A stretch of 64,000 nucleotides of DNA. Origin: Cellulomonas edaphi (GTDB taxonomy: Bacteria > Actinomycetota > Actinomycetes > Actinomycetales > Cellulomonadaceae). The notes under the pieces were generated by a model, which was not told the DNA's origin, did no database searches, and saw nothing but the letters and a program-made list of their open reading frames with translations. The DNA lies in NCBI RefSeq assembly GCF_030362815.1, contig NZ_JAUCGR010000003.1:62001-126000 (forward strand). Reading direction: 5' to 3'. A program made the translations under genes and the position numbers. Positions within the stretch are counted from its first letter, which is position 1. The number at the start of each line of letters is the position of its first letter. Shown piece by piece: positions 8,715 to 19,003 of this stretch.

Positions 8715-9939
8715 GGGCCCGCCCGATCACGGCGAGGGAGCTGCGCACCACGCTGGGGCGTGCCGCGAGCGCCTGGGCGGCACCCGGCTCCGAGCGGGCG
8801 AAGGAGATGACGATGCCGAGGGCCGCCATGGTCATGATGAGAGCCGAACCTCCGGCGGAGACGAGCGGGAGCGGGACACCGATGACGGGCGCGAGCCCGA
8901 TCACCACCGCGATGTTGATGAGGGCCTGCCCGATGATCCAGCACAGGATCGCGCCCGTCGTGATCTGCACGAACGGGTCGGGGTGCCGGCGGATCACGCG
9001 GATCATCGCGAACGCCAGCAGCCCGAAGAGCGTGAGCACGATGAGCGTGCCGACGAGCCCCAGCTCCTCGCCGATGATCGCGAAGATGAAGTCGTTGTGC
9101 GCGGCCGGCAGGTAGGACCACTTCTCGCGGCTCTGCCCGAGGCCGAGGCCACCGATGCCGCCCGTCGCCAGGCCCCAGCCGCCGTGCAGCGTCTGGTAGC
9201 ACTCGTCGGTGCTGCAGCTGGCGGGGTCCAGCCAGGTCCCGATGCGGCCCATGCGGTTGGTGCTGCCCAGCGCAAGCGCGACGGCGGCTCCCACGCCGGC
9301 CAGCCCCGCGACCGCGAACATGCGCATCGGCACGCCGGCCACGAAGAGCGCGCCGAACACGAGCACGATCATGACCATCGCGGTGCCGAGGTCGTGCCCC
9401 AGCAGCACGAGGAAGATCGCGCCGGACGCCGCGAGCACGGCGGGCACGAAGACGTGCTGCCACTGGTCGAGCAGCGCCTGCTTGCGCGTGAGCACCACCC
9501 CGAGCCAGATGGCCAGCGCCAGCTTGAGCGCCTCGGACGGCTGGGCGGAGAACGAGCCCACGTAGATCCAGCCCCGGTTGCCGCCCGCGGACGCGCCGAG
9601 CGGGCTGAAGACCAGCAGCTGGAAGATCACGCCGACGAGCAGCGCCGGCCAGGCCACCGCCTTGTAGAAGCGCAGCGGCAGCCGCGTGGCCAGCAGCAGG
9701 ATCGGCAGCCCCATCACGGCGTACTTGGCCTGGTCGAAGAACACCGCGTAGGGCGAGTTGCCGTCGGCGAGCGACTCCGCGCTCGAGCTCGACAGCACCA
9801 TGACGAGCCCGATCACGAGCAGCAGCGCGGTCGCGCCGGCGAGCACGTAGTAGCTGGTGACCGCGCTGTTCCACTGGCCGAGCAGCGACCGCTTGGCCGC
9901 AGGGGCTGTGACCTCCTCGCGCGGGGTGGTCGCCGTCAT
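8707..9939 (-). CDS. ftsW: FtsW septal peptidoglycan glycosyltransferase
   Basis: SEDS-family polytopic protein that polymerises lipid II at the septum in partnership with FtsI. The 410-residue product shows about ten hydrophobic segments, the SEDS motifs YVGSFSAQPSEALKLAL and LLGHDLGTAMVM, and HNDFIFAIIGEELG followed by GVPLPLVSAGGSALI. The ATG at 9939 overlaps the murD stop (ATGA). The cytoplasmic tail before the first segment is about 35 residues. Confidence 0.95.
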   Translation of the reverse strand: MTATTPREEVTAPAAKRSLLGQWNSAVTSYYVLAGATALLLVIGLVMVLSSSSAESLADGNSPYAVFFDQAKYAVMGLPILLLATRLPLRFYKAVAWPALLVGVIFQLLVFSPLGASAGGNRGWIYVGSFSAQPSEALKLALAIWLGVVLTRKQALLDQWQHVFVPAVLAASGAIFLVLLGHDLGTAMVMIVLVFGALFVAGVPMRMFAVAGLAGVGAAVALALGSTNRMGRIGTWLDPASCSTDECYQTLHGGWGLATGGIGGLGLGQSREKWSYLPAAHNDFIFAIIGEELGLVGTLIVLTLFGLLAFAMIRVIRRHPDPFVQITTGAILCWIIGQALINIAVVIGLAPVIGVPLPLVSAGGSALIMTMAALGIVISFARSEPGAAQALAARPSVVRSSLAVIGRARG

Positions 9940-11357
9940 CCGAGCGCCCGCACCGCGGCAGTGAACTCGCTCCCCCGCGCTGCGTACGACGCGAACTGGT
10001 CCATCGAGGCGCACGCGGGCGCCAGCAGGACGGTCGGGGCGGTGGTTCCCGCCGGGCGCGCGGCGAGGCGGGCGGCCTCCTGCACGGCGCGGGTCATCAC
10101 CGAACCAGTCTCACCGGGCTCGACCTCGACCACCGGGACATCCGGGGCGTGTCGGGCGAGCGCGTCGCGCAACGGCTCGCGATCGACGCCGATCAGCACG
10201 ACGGCCCGCAGCCGGTCGCGGCGCGTGCGGACGAGGTCGTCGAAGCGGGCGCCCTTGGCGAGCCCGCCGGCGATCCAGACCACCGAGCCGGCCTCGAACG
10301 CCCCGAGCGACGCGGCCGCGGCGTGCGCGTTGGTGGCCTTCGAGTCGTCGACCCACGCCACCCCGTCGCGCACCGCGACGGTCTCGATGCGGTGCGCCGA
10401 CGGCCCGAACGAGCGCAGCCCGTCGCGCACCGCGGACGGCTCGATGCCGTGGGCGAGGGCGAGCGCGGCCGCGGCCAGCGCGTCGGCAACGACGTGCCGC
10501 GGCACGGTCCCGTCCGGCCCGGCGAGCTGGGCGAGGTCGTCGAGCGTGCCGAGCTCCGCCGCGTGCGTGTGCCTCAGCCGGGCGAACCCGCGGTCGACGA
10601 GCACGTCCTCGACCAGACCCACCTGCCCCACCAGCGGCGTGCCGGTGGTGAAGCCCACGGCGACGGCGCCGTCCACCACGTCGGCCTGCTGCACGAGGTC
10701 CTGCGTGCGGCGGTCGGCGACGTTGTAGATGCAGGCCACCTGCGCGCGCTCGTAGATGCGCCCCTTCGCGGCGGCGTACTGCTCCAGGTCCCCGTGCCAG
10801 TCGAGGTGGTCGGCCGCGATGTTGAGCACCGCGGCGGCCTGCGCCGACATGCTGTGCGTGAAGTGCAGCTGGAAGCTGGACAGCTCGACCGCGAGCACGT
10901 CGTAGGACGGGTCGGTCGCCGCCAGCACCACGGGCGTGCCGACGTTGCCCACGGCCGCGGACGTGCGCCCGCCCGCGCGCAGGATCGCGTCGAGCATGCC
11001 GACCGTCGTCGTCTTGCCGTTGGTCCCCGTGATGGCGAGCCACGGTGCGGGGCCGTCGGGCCGCGTCGCGCGCAGCCGCCACGCGAGCTCCACCTCCGAC
11101 CACACGGGCAGCCCGCGCTCGAGCGCGGCGGCCACGAGCGGATGGTGCGGCGCCAGGCCCGGCGAGGCGACCACCAGGTCGGCGCGGTCCAGGCCCGTCC
11201 CGGCCAGGTACTCGGCCGACGAGATGACGTCGCCCGCGGCGTCGTCCACCGGCACCACGCGCGCCCCGGCGGAGGCGAGCACGTCGGCGGCCGCCCGTCC
11301 GGAGACCCCCAGGCCGGCGACGACGACGCGCGCGCCGTCCAGGTCCTGCGCGCCCAC
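9936..11357 (-). CDS. murD: UDP-MurNAc-L-Ala--D-glutamate ligase MurD
   Basis: Third Mur ligase step, adding D-Glu. The 473-residue product has VVAGLGVSGRAAADVL, the ATP loop ITGTNGKTTTVG, ELSSFQLHF (typical for MurD), NIAADHLDWHG, DDSKATNAHA and LLAPACASMDQF at the C-terminus. The GTG start at 11357 directly abuts the mraY stop codon with no base between. Confidence 0.96.
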   Translation of the reverse strand: MGAQDLDGARVVVAGLGVSGRAAADVLASAGARVVPVDDAAGDVISSAEYLAGTGLDRADLVVASPGLAPHHPLVAAALERGLPVWSEVELAWRLRATRPDGPAPWLAITGTNGKTTTVGMLDAILRAGGRTSAAVGNVGTPVVLAATDPSYDVLAVELSSFQLHFTHSMSAQAAAVLNIAADHLDWHGDLEQYAAAKGRIYERAQVACIYNVADRRTQDLVQQADVVDGAVAVGFTTGTPLVGQVGLVEDVLVDRGFARLRHTHAAELGTLDDLAQLAGPDGTVPRHVVADALAAAALALAHGIEPSAVRDGLRSFGPSAHRIETVAVRDGVAWVDDSKATNAHAAAASLGAFEAGSVVWIAGGLAKGARFDDLVRTRRDRLRAVVLIGVDREPLRDALARHAPDVPVVEVEPGETGSVMTRAVQEAARLAARPAGTTAPTVLLAPACASMDQFASYAARGSEFTAAVRALG

Positions 11358-12440
11358 CTAGCCGGACACCCACTCGGCGTAGAAGATCCCGATGCCGAGC
11401 GCCACGAAGAGCCCGGCGATGATCCAGAACCGGATCACGATCGTGACCTCGCCCCAGCCCTGCAGCTCGAAGTGGTGGTGCAGCGGCGCCATCTTGAACA
11501 CGCGCCGGCCGGTCATCTTGAAGAAGCCGATCTGGATGACGTCCGAGAGCACCTCGAGGACGAACAGACCGCCGATGATCGCCGCGAGGATCTCGACGCG
11601 GGCCAGGATCGACAGCCCGGCGAGCGCACCGCCGAGGGCCAGCGATCCCGTGTCGCCCATGAAGATCTTGGCCGGGCTCGCGTTCCACCACAGGAAGCCG
11701 AAGCAGGCACCGGTGATCGAGGCGGCCACGACGGCGAGCGCGAGCGGGTCACGCGCCTCGTAGCAGCTGGGCCCCGCGGTGGACAGGAACTGGCACGACT
11801 GGTTGAACTGCCACACGCCGACCACCACGAAGGAGCCGAAGACGATGAGCGACGTCCCCGTGGCGAGCCCGTCGAGCCCGTCGGTGAGGTTGACGGCGTT
11901 GGACCAGGCGGTGATGAGGAAGTTGGCCCAGACCACGAACAGGATCAGGCCGACGGTGACGCCGGCGAACGCCAGGTCGATGTTGGTGTCGCGGATGAAC
12001 GAGATCCGCGTGGACGCCGGCGTCCGGAACTGCTCGTTGGGGAACTGCAGCGCGGCCACGGCGAAGATGACCCCGACGAGGCCCTGCCCCACGAACTTCC
12101 AGCGCGCCTCGAGGCCGAGGCTGCGCTGGCGGGAGATCTTGATGTAGTCGTCGAGGAACCCCACCAGCCCGAGGCCGGTCATGAGGAACAGCACGAGAAC
12201 CTCGGACGCGCTCGGCTCGGTCCCGGTGACGAGCAGCGCGCCGCACCAGCCGATCAGCGTCGCGGCGATGATGACGACGCCGCCCATGGTGGGCGTGCCG
12301 CGCTTGGTGAAGTGGGCGGTGGGCCCGTCCTGCCGGATGAACTGGCCGTACTGCTTGCGGACCAGGAACCGGATGAACAGCGGCGTGCCGAGCAGCGCCA
12401 CCAGCATGGCGAGGCCGCCGGCGATCAGGACGGCCTTCAC
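11358..12440 (-). CDS. mraY: Phospho-MurNAc-pentapeptide transferase MraY
   Basis: Polytopic enzyme that transfers phospho-MurNAc-pentapeptide to undecaprenyl phosphate, giving lipid I. The 360-residue product carries [10 protein letters not shown], the Asp motif [30 protein letters not shown] and the C-terminal HHHFEL motif. About ten hydrophobic segments are visible. The GTG at 12440 overlaps the murF stop (GTGA). Confidence 0.97.
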   Translation of the reverse strand: MKAVLIAGGLAMLVALLGTPLFIRFLVRKQYGQFIRQDGPTAHFTKRGTPTMGGVVIIAATLIGWCGALLVTGTEPSASEVLVLFLMTGLGLVGFLDDYIKISRQRSLGLEARWKFVGQGLVGVIFAVAALQFPNEQFRTPASTRISFIRDTNIDLAFAGVTVGLILFVVWANFLITAWSNAVNLTDGLDGLATGTSLIVFGSFVVVGVWQFNQSCQFLSTAGPSCYEARDPLALAVVAASITGACFGFLWWNASPAKIFMGDTGSLALGGALAGLSILARVEILAAIIGGLFVLEVLSDVIQIGFFKMTGRRVFKMAPLHHHFELQGWGEVTIVIRFWIIAGLFVALGIGIFYAEWVSG

Positions 12441-13876
12441 GCGCCGTCACCGCCCTCGACCAGCACGTCCCCCAGCTGCCAGAGCCCGGCGCCGTAGGAC
12501 GACTTCACGAGCACGACGTCGCCCGGGCGCAGCTCGTGCTCCAGGAGCAGCCGCGCGTTCTCGATGTCGTCGACCAGCACGACCTCGTCGCCCCAGCTGC
12601 CCTCGCGGTTCGCGCCGTCGCGGATGGCGCGCGCGCCCTCCCCGACCACGACCGTCAGGCCGATGTTGAGCCGCACCACGAGCGTACCGAGCGCGTCGTG
12701 CGCCTCGCGGGACTCGTCGCCGAGCTCGAGCATCTCCCCGAGCACCGCGATGGAGCGCCGGTCGCGGCCGGCGACCACGGCGAGCGCCTTGAGCGCGGCG
12801 CGCATCGAGTCGGGGTTGGCGTTGTAGGAGTCGTCGATGACCGTGACGCCGTCGGCGCGGTCGACGACGTGCATGCGGTGCGGGCTGAGCGCGTCCGCAG
12901 CCGTCAGGCCGGCGGCGACGTCGTCGAGGCTCAGGCCCACGGCCAGGGCGGCGGCCGCGGCCGCCAGCGCGTTGTGCACGTGGTGCTCCCCCACCAGGCG
13001 CAGCTCGACGCGCGCGCGGGCGTCCGCCGCGACGAGCGTGAAGCGCGCGCGGCCCGCACGGTCCAGCACCACGTCGACGGCGCGCACGTCGCTCGTGGGC
13101 GCGGCGCCGAACATCACCACCTCGCCCGGAGCGAGCGGTGCCATGGCCGAGACGCGCAGGTCGTCCGCGTTGAGCACCGCGACCCCGTCGGGCACGAGCC
13201 CCGCCACGATCTCCGACTTGGCGCGCGCGACGGCGTCGATCCCCCCGAACCCGCCCAGGTGCGCCTGCCCCACGACGAGCACCACCGCGACGTCCAGCGG
13301 CGCGATGCGGGTGAGGTACTCGATGTGCCCCATCCCGCTCGCGCCCATCTCGAGCACCAGGTACTGCGTCGACTCGTCGGCGCGCAGCACCGTGAGCGGC
13401 AGACCGATCTCGTTGTTGAAGGACCGCACGGGTGCGATCGTCGGGCCCGCCGCGCCGCACAGCTGCGCCAGCAGGTCCTTCGTCGTCGTCTTGCCCACCG
13501 AGCCGGTGACGCCGACCACGCGCAGGCCCGAGCCGCCCGGTGCGTGCGCCGCCTCGCGCAGCCGCGCGAGCACGTCGCGCGCGAGGTCGCCCAGCGCGCG
13601 CTCGACGTCCTCGACGACGACACACGGCAGCTCCGAACCGTCCTCGGCGTGCACGGGACGGGCCGCGAGCACGAGCGCCGCGCCCGCGGCGACGGCCCGG
13701 GCGGCGTAGTCGTGGCCGTCGACGTGCTCACCGGGCAGCGCGACGAACAGCCCACCGGGCTCGACGTCGCGCGAGTCGGTGACCACCGACCCGCTCACCA
13801 CGAGGGGCCCGGTGCCGGTCGCGCGCGCCTCGCCGCCGGTCGCGGCCGCGATCTCGGCCGCCGTCAGCGCGATCAC
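12437..13876 (-). CDS. murF: UDP-MurNAc-tripeptide--D-Ala-D-Ala ligase MurF
   Basis: Last cytoplasmic Mur ligase, adding D-Ala-D-Ala. The 479-residue product has the N-terminal domain with [22 protein letters not shown], the ATP loop [25 protein letters not shown] (a MurF hallmark), [11 protein letters not shown] and [11 protein letters not shown]. The GTG start at 13876 overlaps the murE stop. Confidence 0.96.
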   Translation of the reverse strand: MIALTAAEIAAATGGEARATGTGPLVVSGSVVTDSRDVEPGGLFVALPGEHVDGHDYAARAVAAGAALVLAARPVHAEDGSELPCVVVEDVERALGDLARDVLARLREAAHAPGGSGLRVVGVTGSVGKTTTKDLLAQLCGAAGPTIAPVRSFNNEIGLPLTVLRADESTQYLVLEMGASGMGHIEYLTRIAPLDVAVVLVVGQAHLGGFGGIDAVARAKSEIVAGLVPDGVAVLNADDLRVSAMAPLAPGEVVMFGAAPTSDVRAVDVVLDRAGRARFTLVAADARARVELRLVGEHHVHNALAAAAAALAVGLSLDDVAAGLTAADALSPHRMHVVDRADGVTVIDDSYNANPDSMRAALKALAVVAGRDRRSIAVLGEMLELGDESREAHDALGTLVVRLNIGLTVVVGEGARAIRDGANREGSWGDEVVLVDDIENARLLLEHELRPGDVVLVKSSYGAGLWQLGDVLVEGGDGA

Positions 13877-15459
13877 GCGTGGCGCTCCGCTCGCTGCGCC
13901 CGGGCGGCGGACTCGGCGGCCTGCAGCACGGAACGGTCGTTGTAGCGGTGGAACACGCCGGCGATCTCCTGTGTCGGTTCGTGGCCCTTGCCCGTGATGA
14001 TCACGGTGTCCGGCTCGTGAGCCAGCGCCAGGGCGTCGTGGATGGCCTGCGTGCGGCTGCTCGCCTCGTGCACGTCGGCCAGGTCCGGGCGGACCGCGCG
14101 GACGCCGTCAAGGATGGCGGACCGGATGGCTGCGGGCTCCTCGGAACGGGGGTTCTCGTCGGTGACGACGATCACGTCCGTGAGGCGCGCGGCGATCTCG
14201 CCCATCAGGGGCCGCTTGCCCTGGTCACGGTCCCCGTCGGAGCCGAACACCAGGATGAGCCGTCCCGGCGTGATGGGGCGGACCGCCTCGAGGGCGAGCA
14301 CCAGCGCGTCGGGCGTGTGGGCGTAGTCGACGAGCGCGAGCGGGAAGCCGTCACCGCGCTCGATCACCCGCTCCATGCGGCCGGGGATGGCACCCGCACG
14401 GCCGACGGCGGCGATCGCGGCGTCGAGCGGCACACCCGCCGCGTGGGCGACCACCACGGCGAGCGCCGCGTTGGAGACGTTGACCAGCCCGGGCAGGGGG
14501 CTCGCCGCCTCGTGCAGGGCCCCGTCGGGCCCGCGCAGCGTGAACGTCGAGCCCACCCCGTCGAGCCCGATGTCGGCGGCGACCACCGCCCAGTCGGCGT
14601 CGGCGGACTCCGGCGCGCCCACGTGGGTCGCGACGGACTCGACCGGGATCTGCGCCTCGCGCGCGAGCCGCCTGCCCCACTCGTCGTCCACGACGACCAC
14701 GCCGCGGCGACCCTGGCCGGGCGCGAACAAGCGGGACTTGTCGCGGAAGTAGCCCTCCATGTCGCCGTGGAAGTCGAGGTGGTCTCGCTGCAGGTTGGTG
14801 AACGCGACGACATCGAACTCGAGCCCGGCCACGCGGCCCAGGGCGAGCGCGTGCGACGAGACCTCCATGGCGACGGCGCCCGCGTCGCGCTCGAGCGCGA
14901 GCGCGAGGATCGCCTGCAGCACGGGCGCCTCGACCGTCGTGCGGGGGCTCTCGATCCCCTCGTCGCCGATGCGCAGCTCGACGGTCCCCATCACGGCCGT
15001 CACCGGGTGGGCGGCGCGCAGCGCGGCGTCCACGAAGTACGTGGTGGTCGTCTTGCCGTTGGTCCCCGTGACACCGACGGTCGTGAGCCTGTCGGCGGGC
15101 CGCGCGTGCACGGTGGCGGCGAGCGGGCCGGCGAGGGCGCGCGGGTCGTCGGACAGCAGCACGGGCACCGGAAGGTCGAGGGTCGCGGCACCGACCGCGT
15201 CGGTGACGACGGCGACGGCCCCCGCCTCGACGGCCTGGCGCGCGTACGTCGCTCCGTGCACCCGCAGGCCGGGGACGGCGACGAACACGTCGCCGGGCTC
15301 GACGTCGTTGCTGGCCACGGTCACGCCGGTCACTCTGACGCCGGCGAGGGAGGGGGTCACGGCCGCACCCGTCGAGGTGACCAGCGAGAACGCGTCGGCC
15401 AGAGCTGCCAGGTCGTGGTCCGCGGGATGCGCGGGACGCATCCGGGCGGGTGAGGTCAT
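13873..15459 (-). CDS. murE: UDP-MurNAc-L-Ala-D-Glu--diamino acid ligase MurE
   Basis: Adds the third-position diamino acid to the stem peptide. The 528-residue product has the ATP loop GTNGKTTT (132-139), EVSSHAL (199-205), NLQRDHLDFHG, DYAHTPDAL and the specificity region TDENPRSEE (433-441). Meso-DAP enzymes usually read DNPR here; this one has ENPR, so the substrate (DAP, Lys or Orn) is not settled by the motif. The ATG at 15459 follows a -10-like TAGATT by exactly six bases, so part of the expression may be leaderless. Confidence 0.95.
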   Translation of the reverse strand: MTSPARMRPAHPADHDLAALADAFSLVTSTGAAVTPSLAGVRVTGVTVASNDVEPGDVFVAVPGLRVHGATYARQAVEAGAVAVVTDAVGAATLDLPVPVLLSDDPRALAGPLAATVHARPADRLTTVGVTGTNGKTTTTYFVDAALRAAHPVTAVMGTVELRIGDEGIESPRTTVEAPVLQAILALALERDAGAVAMEVSSHALALGRVAGLEFDVVAFTNLQRDHLDFHGDMEGYFRDKSRLFAPGQGRRGVVVVDDEWGRRLAREAQIPVESVATHVGAPESADADWAVVAADIGLDGVGSTFTLRGPDGALHEAASPLPGLVNVSNAALAVVVAHAAGVPLDAAIAAVGRAGAIPGRMERVIERGDGFPLALVDYAHTPDALVLALEAVRPITPGRLILVFGSDGDRDQGKRPLMGEIAARLTDVIVVTDENPRSEEPAAIRSAILDGVRAVRPDLADVHEASSRTQAIHDALALAHEPDTVIITGKGHEPTQEIAGVFHRYNDRSVLQAAESAARAQRAERHA

Positions 15460-15465
15460 GGGGAG

Positions 15466-15471
15466 AATCTA
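15466..15471 (-). promoter_or_regulatory. -10 element of murE (leaderless)
   Basis: TAGATT followed by six bases and the murE ATG. It lies in the 61-base ftsI-murE gap, the first break in the overlap chain that starts at rsmH. No -35 is clear. Confidence 0.4.
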
Positions 15472-15488
15472 CCTCGCGGGGCACCCGC

Positions 15489-15505
15489 GGCCCGGCAGCC
15501 GGGCC
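15489..15505 (-). terminator. Stem-loop between ftsI and murE
   Basis: GGCCCGG-cag-CCGGGCC, a seven-bp stem with a three-base loop, just past the ftsI stop. It could weaken read-through from ftsI or stabilise the upstream message. Confidence 0.4.
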
Positions 15506-15520
15506 GGGGCGTGCGCAGGG

Positions 15521-17353
15521 TCACCACGTGTTCGGGAAGCGCGAACCCTCGTCGCCGGAGGGTGCGACGCCGAGCTTGCCGAGGGTGTAGGACGCGACGT
15601 CCTTGAAGACCGGGGCCGCCACGGTACCGCCGTAGATGGAGCTCCTCGGGTTGTGCAGGAACACGCTGACGACGATCTTCGGGTCGTCGGCCGGGACCAC
15701 GCCGATGAACGAGGACGTGATGCCCTGCTTGCCCTTGATCCAGTTCTGGGCCGTACCGGTCTTGCCCGCCACGCGGTAGCCCGGGATCGCGGCGAGCGGG
15801 GCCGTGCCGCCCTCGTCGTCGACGACGCTCTCGAGCATCTTCAGCACGGTGTCCGCGGTCTTGGCGCTGACCACCTTGGTGCTGCCCTTCGCCTTCTCGG
15901 GCGTGTAGGTCCCGTCCGGGGCCGTCCATCCGGCGATGATGTGCGGCTGCACGCGCACGCCGTGGTTCGCGATGGTCGCGAAGACCTCGGTGGCCTGCAG
16001 CGCGTTCACCGCCACCGCCTGGCCGAACAGGACGGCGTACTTGGATCGTCCCTCCTGGGGGGCGAAGAACCCGGCCGACTCCTGCGGCAGCTCGATCCCC
16101 GTCCGGGAGCCGAAGCCGAAGCGCTTCAGGTAGGCGTACCGCTGCGCGGTGGTGAGCTTCTCGCCGATCATCACCGTGCCGACGTTGGACGACTGCGCCA
16201 GGATGCCCGTCGTGGTCAGCTTGAGCGTCCCGTGCTCGTGCGAGTCGTGGAACAGCTGACCGTTCGGCGTCGTGTGCGTGTACGGCACCTCGAACTCGGA
16301 GGTGGGCGTCGTCAGCTTGTTCTCCAGCGCTGCCGCCATGGTGATGACCTTGCCGGTCGAGCCCGGCTCGAACACGTTGGAGACCGACGCGGCGAGCGAG
16401 CCCTTGGACTTGCCCGGCTCGTTCGGGTCGCGCGTGCCGGAGTCGGCTAGCGCAAGGATCTCGGAGCTGCCGACCTTCTGCACCACGACCGTGCCGGATG
16501 CGGCACCGGTCTGCTGGACCGCGTCGCGCAGCGCCGCCTCGGCCCGGAACTGGATGTCGGCGTCCACCGTGAGCCGCACCGAGCTGCCCGGCTTGGCCGG
16601 CGTGTCCTGGGAGTACCCGCCGGGGATCGCCTGCCCGCCGCGACCGCCCTCGTAGAGCTCCTCGCCCGGCGTCCCCTTGAGCTTGTCGTCGAGCGAGGCC
16701 TCGAGGCCCTCGAGGCCGGCACCGGCGGAGTTGACGAAGCCGATGAGGTTCCCCGCGACGGCGCCGTTCGGGTACACCCGGTCGGCCACGCGGTCCACGT
16801 TCACGCCGGGAAGCTGCAGCGCGCGGATCTCGCGGGCGACCTCCGGCAGCACGCCCTTCTGGATGTACTTGAAGCCCTTGCTACCCACCATCATGCCGCC
16901 GAGCTCCGGCTCGCTGACGCCGAGCATCGGCGCGAGCAGCGTCGCGACACCCTCGACGCCCGCGGGGACGTCGGCCGTCCCGCGGAACTGACCCAGCAGC
17001 TGCTGGTTGACCGAGATGTCGTACCGCTCGACGGACGTGGCCAGCGCCACGCCGTTGACGTCGGTGATCTGCCCGCGCGCACCCAGCAGGGCCACGGGGA
17101 TGAGCCGCTTCTCGCGCGCCTGCTGCGCGGTGGCGGGCCCGTCGATCACCTGGACCCACACCAGGCGGGCCGCGAAGACGGCGAGGACGGCGACGATCGC
17201 GATCGCCAGGAAGGTCATGCGTCCCCGGGAGCCCGAGCGCGGCTGGGGCGCCGGGCGCCCGGGGATCACCCGGGCAGGGCGCGGGGCGGGGGGCGGGCTC
17301 GCGGCGGGCGCGGTCACCCGCGTCCGCGGGCGCTCGGTGGTGGGGGCGCTCAC
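15521..17353 (-). CDS. ftsI: Septal penicillin-binding protein FtsI (PBP3)
   Basis: Class B transpeptidase that cross-links septal peptidoglycan with FtsW. The 610-residue product has a Pro/Arg-rich cytoplasmic tail, a membrane segment (FLAIAIVAVLAVFAARLVWVQ) and a pedestal domain. The transpeptidase domain carries the active-site serine in EPGSTGK, the SSN motif in ILAQSSNVG and the KTG triad in VAGKTGTAQ. The GTG at 17353 overlaps the ftsL stop as GTGA. Length is normal for the actinobacterial family. Confidence 0.96.
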   Translation of the reverse strand: MSAPTTERPRTRVTAPAASPPPAPRPARVIPGRPAPQPRSGSRGRMTFLAIAIVAVLAVFAARLVWVQVIDGPATAQQAREKRLIPVALLGARGQITDVNGVALATSVERYDISVNQQLLGQFRGTADVPAGVEGVATLLAPMLGVSEPELGGMMVGSKGFKYIQKGVLPEVAREIRALQLPGVNVDRVADRVYPNGAVAGNLIGFVNSAGAGLEGLEASLDDKLKGTPGEELYEGGRGGQAIPGGYSQDTPAKPGSSVRLTVDADIQFRAEAALRDAVQQTGAASGTVVVQKVGSSEILALADSGTRDPNEPGKSKGSLAASVSNVFEPGSTGKVITMAAALENKLTTPTSEFEVPYTHTTPNGQLFHDSHEHGTLKLTTTGILAQSSNVGTVMIGEKLTTAQRYAYLKRFGFGSRTGIELPQESAGFFAPQEGRSKYAVLFGQAVAVNALQATEVFATIANHGVRVQPHIIAGWTAPDGTYTPEKAKGSTKVVSAKTADTVLKMLESVVDDEGGTAPLAAIPGYRVAGKTGTAQNWIKGKQGITSSFIGVVPADDPKIVVSVFLHNPRSSIYGGTVAAPVFKDVASYTLGKLGVAPSGDEGSRFPNTW

Positions 17354-17763
17354 TTCGACGCCTTCGGCACGCCCTGGACGCTGCCGTCGGCCAGGCGCAC
17401 CCAGCCGGTCCCGGCTGCGGGCACCATGCCGAGCCGGCGCGCGGAGGCCGCCAGCTCCTCGGGCGACGACTTGTGGTCCAGCACCGCGACCAGGTCCTTC
17501 TGGTCCTGGTCCAGCCGGGCCAGCTCGTTGGTCAGGTCGTGACGCTGGTAGGCGTTCTGTGCCATCTGCGTGTTGAGCAGCAGCGCGGACAGCAGCGCAG
17601 CGGCGAGCACGGCCATGCACACGAGCACGAACGGCACGCGGGTGCGCGCCTGCGCGGGTGCCCGGACGACGCGCAGCCGGGGTGCGGGCGCGGCCTCGCG
17701 CTCGGGGCGGGGACGCGGGGCGAACGCGGGGGGCGCGACGCGGGCCGTGGCCTGGGCGCTCAT
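17350..17763 (-). CDS. ftsL: FtsL-like septum protein
   Basis: Short bitopic protein of 137 residues between rsmH and ftsI, the usual ftsL position. It has a basic Pro/Ala-rich cytoplasmic part (about 1-42), one membrane segment ([21 protein letters not shown]) and an extracytoplasmic coiled coil ([22 protein letters not shown]). A tail follows with [14 protein letters not shown], typical of actinobacterial FtsL. FtsL pairs with a DivIC/FtsB protein and FtsQ. Sequence conservation is low, so position and architecture carry the call. ATG and TGA overlap rsmH (ATGA). Confidence 0.85.
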   Translation of the reverse strand: MSAQATARVAPPAFAPRPRPEREAAPAPRLRVVRAPAQARTRVPFVLVCMAVLAAALLSALLLNTQMAQNAYQRHDLTNELARLDQDQKDLVAVLDHKSSPEELAASARRLGMVPAAGTGWVRLADGSVQGVPKASK

Positions 17764-18794
17764 GCGGTCCTCCTGCGGGTGCTGCGTGGTCGGGTCGGCT
17801 GCTCGAGGGTGCGGGGGCGCATGTGCGCCGGCGTGGGCCGGACCCGCTCCGCGGCCCGCAGGCGGACGGAGGCGGACCGCGGGTTCAGCTCGAGCTCGGC
17901 CTCGTCCGCCTCCTCCGCACCGCGCGTCACGAGGCGCAGGTACGGGGTGTGCGTCTCGGGCACCACGGGCAGGTCCGGCGGGGCGCTGGTGGTCGCGCCG
18001 GCGGCGAACGCCTGCTTGACGATCCGGTCCTCGAGCGACTGGTACGCCTCGACGACGATGCGGCCGCCGACGCCGAGCGCCTCGATCGACTCGGGCACGG
18101 CGCGCTCGAGTGTCTCCAGCTCGCCGTTGACCTCGATGCGCAGCGCCTGGAACGTGCGCTTGGCCGGGTGCCCCCCGACCTTGCGGTGGGCCGCCGGGAT
18201 GCTCGCCCGGATGATGTCGACGAGCTCGCCGGACCGGGTCAGCGGCGCCTTGGTGCGCGCGGCGACGATGTTGCGCGCGATGCGCGGGGCGAACCGCTCC
18301 TCGCCGTACACGCGCAGGATGCGCGCGATCTCCCGCTCGTCGTACGTGTTGAGCACGTCCGCGGCCGTAGTCCCCTGCGTCGCGTCCATGCGCATGTCCA
18401 GCGGCGCGTCCTGCGCGTAGGAGAAGCCGCGGTCCACCTCGTCGAGCTGCAGCGACGAGACCCCGAGGTCCATGAGCACGCCCTGGACCGCGGGCACGCC
18501 CAGCTCGTCGAGCACCTCGCGGATCTCGTCGTAGACCGCGTGGACGCCGGTGAACCTGTCGCCGAACCGCTCGAGCCTGCGGCCCGCGAGCTCGAGCGCC
18601 TGCGTGTCGCGGTCGAGACCGATCACCCGCACGTGCGGGAACGCTGTCAGCACGCCCTCGGTGTGCCCGCCCATGCCTAGGGTCGAGTCGACCATGACGG
18701 CACCCTCGACCGCGAGCGCCGGCGCGAGCAGGTCCAGGCAGCGCTGGAGCAGGACGGGGACGTGGCGCTCGTCGGCCGGTCGCTCGTCGCTCAC
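17760..18794 (-). CDS. rsmH: 16S rRNA (cytosine1402-N4)-methyltransferase RsmH
   Basis: SAM-dependent methyltransferase (MraW) acting on C1402 of 16S rRNA in the ribosomal decoding centre. The 344-residue product has [14 protein letters not shown], the SAM motif [28 protein letters not shown] and the terminal [13 protein letters not shown]. The last 35 residues are a basic tail rich in Arg, Pro and Thr. GTG at 18794 has a strong AGGAGAGGGGGG upstream. Confidence 0.96.
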   Translation of the reverse strand: MSDERPADERHVPVLLQRCLDLLAPALAVEGAVMVDSTLGMGGHTEGVLTAFPHVRVIGLDRDTQALELAGRRLERFGDRFTGVHAVYDEIREVLDELGVPAVQGVLMDLGVSSLQLDEVDRGFSYAQDAPLDMRMDATQGTTAADVLNTYDEREIARILRVYGEERFAPRIARNIVAARTKAPLTRSGELVDIIRASIPAAHRKVGGHPAKRTFQALRIEVNGELETLERAVPESIEALGVGGRIVVEAYQSLEDRIVKQAFAAGATTSAPPDLPVVPETHTPYLRLVTRGAEEADEAELELNPRSASVRLRAAERVRPTPAHMRPRTLEQPTRPRSTRRRTA

Positions 18795-18820
18795 TGCGCC
18801 CCCCTCTCCTGCTCGCGAGT

Positions 18821-18853
18821 CCTGCGTCGTGCCTGCGTTGTGCCTGCGTCGTT
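18821..18853. repeat. Three 11-bp tandem repeats upstream of rsmH
   Basis: Units CCTGCGTCGTG, CCTGCGTTGTG and CCTGCGTCGTT directly adjoin in the mraZ-rsmH gap. Function unknown; they lie in the transcribed leader of rsmH. Confidence 0.6.
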
Positions 18854-18929
18854 CTCCGACGCCGGTTCCCTGCGTGAAAAGGTGTGGTCGAGCGGCCCCT
18901 CCGCCGTCCGACCAGATCCCCCACCGGCC

Positions 18930-18955
18930 CTCTGACGCGGGGAAGTGCGTCAGAG
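18930..18955 (-). terminator. Stem-loop between mraZ and rsmH
   Basis: Perfect nine-bp repeat CTCTGACGC / GCGTCAGAG with an eight-base loop, 48 bases past the mraZ stop. Probably an attenuator that separates mraZ from the downstream operon. The rest of this 209-base gap holds only the 11-bp repeats and the rsmH ribosome binding site. Confidence 0.55.
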
Positions 18956-19003
18956 CGGACGGGAGGAGGTCTCACCGGGCGACGTGTCGCCGCGTGCACC
19001 ACC

